From positions 1 through 5,552 of the forward strand of contig DYRB01000227.1 of the NCBI GenBank assembly GCA_020718945.1: a DNA stretch of 5,552 nt, in the 5' to 3' direction. A model generated the notes under the pieces. It did no database searches, was not told the origin of the DNA, and saw nothing but the letters and a program-made list of their open reading frames with translations. Every line of letters begins with the position of its first letter. The first letter of the stretch is position 1. A program made the translations under genes and the position numbers. The DNA is from Lamprocystis purpurea (GTDB lineage Bacteria; Pseudomonadota; Gammaproteobacteria; Chromatiales; Chromatiaceae). Shown here piece after piece: positions 5,425 to 5,552 of this stretch.

Positions 5425-5552
5425 TCAGTTGAGCTGGATGCGCTGGCCCCAGGGGACCTGGGACTTGCCCTTGACCAGCCAGACCACGGGGTAGGGCGGC
5501 TCGACCTTGGGGAAGGCCCCGTCGGCGTCGGTGAAATAGACCAGCAGGTCCG
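5425..5552 (-). CDS. C-terminal end of a VWA-like domain protein (DUF2201/COG3864-type), cut by window edge
   Basis: The minus strand carries 41 sense codons and a TGA at 5427-5425, open through the right edge. The peptide begins DLLVYFTDADGAFPKVEPPY (1-20), continues with PVVWLVKG (21-28) and ends VPWGQRIQLN. A hydrophobic strand followed by FTD, then a Pro-rich segment, a VVWLV strand and a terminal VPWG-x-x-IQL resemble the end of VWA-like domains in predicted metal-dependent peptidases of the DUF2201/COG3864 group. These often sit beside MoxR-type AAA+ ATPase genes; that neighbour would be outside this window. Codon use (GCC, GTC, CTG, AAG) matches the other genes. The family call rests on a short tail and is moderate; that it is a real coding end is likely. 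Confidence 0.65.
   Translation of the reverse strand, partial: DLLVYFTDADGAFPKVEPPYPVVWLVKGKSQVPWGQRIQLN

Noticed and set aside
1..5552. CRISPR array, tRNA, rRNA or complete insertion sequence
   Set aside because: No regularly spaced repeats, no tRNA-like cloverleaf, no rRNA motifs and no transposase reading frame were seen on either strand.

Overview
The window is GC-rich, densely coding DNA with long open antisense frames. It reads as a gammaproteobacterium, most plausibly a sulfur oxidiser of the purple sulfur (Chromatiales) type. That inference rests on a soxYZ pair standing apart from other sox genes, as in Allochromatium-like genomes, together with a BepA-like periplasmic M48 protease and a SelO pseudokinase. 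No 16S or other taxonomic marker is present, so the lineage is not proven.

Layout, left to right. (1) Bases 1-1298, minus strand: the first 432 residues of SelO (YdiU/UPF0061), a protein AMP-transferase, cut by the left edge. (2) Bases 1299-1589: a 260-base spacer, then a perfect 11-bp GC hairpin just past the soxZ stop. (3) Bases 1590-2415, minus strand: soxZ and, upstream of it, soxY. Together they encode the periplasmic sulfur-carrier complex. SoxY has a Tat signal and the C-terminal GGCGG swinging arm. (4) Bases 2416-2721: the soxY leader and upstream region, with small dyads and an AT-rich pair of tandem 11-bp repeats. (5) Bases 2722-4263, minus strand: a signal-peptide-bearing M48 metalloprotease with a TPR-like C-terminal half. 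(6) Bases 4264-4774: about 510 bases with no gene I can support. (7) Bases 4775-5424, plus strand: a type II toxin-antitoxin operon of the HI1419/HI1420 kind (RelE/ParE-fold toxin first, HTH antitoxin second), with a well-formed sigma-70 promoter. (8) Bases 5425-5552, minus strand: the last 41 codons of a VWA-like (DUF2201-type) protein. Its stop codon touches the antitoxin stop codon.

SoxY and SoxZ carry sulfur intermediates for thiosulfate or sulfide oxidation in the periplasm. The M48 protease is probably envelope quality control, and SelO is linked to redox stress. The shared minus orientation of M48, soxY, soxZ and selO does not prove co-transcription, because gaps of about 300 bases separate M48 from soxY and soxZ from selO. 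The toxin-antitoxin operon is the only plus-strand unit.

Most notable for a second look are: the toxin promoter, whose predicted start site coincides with the toxin ATG (a leaderless toxin mRNA) while the antitoxin has a strong ribosome binding site; the zero-gap convergent stop codons; the helical-phased AT-rich repeats before soxY; and the strong hairpin without a U-tract after soxZ. I found no clearly new multi-gene system.
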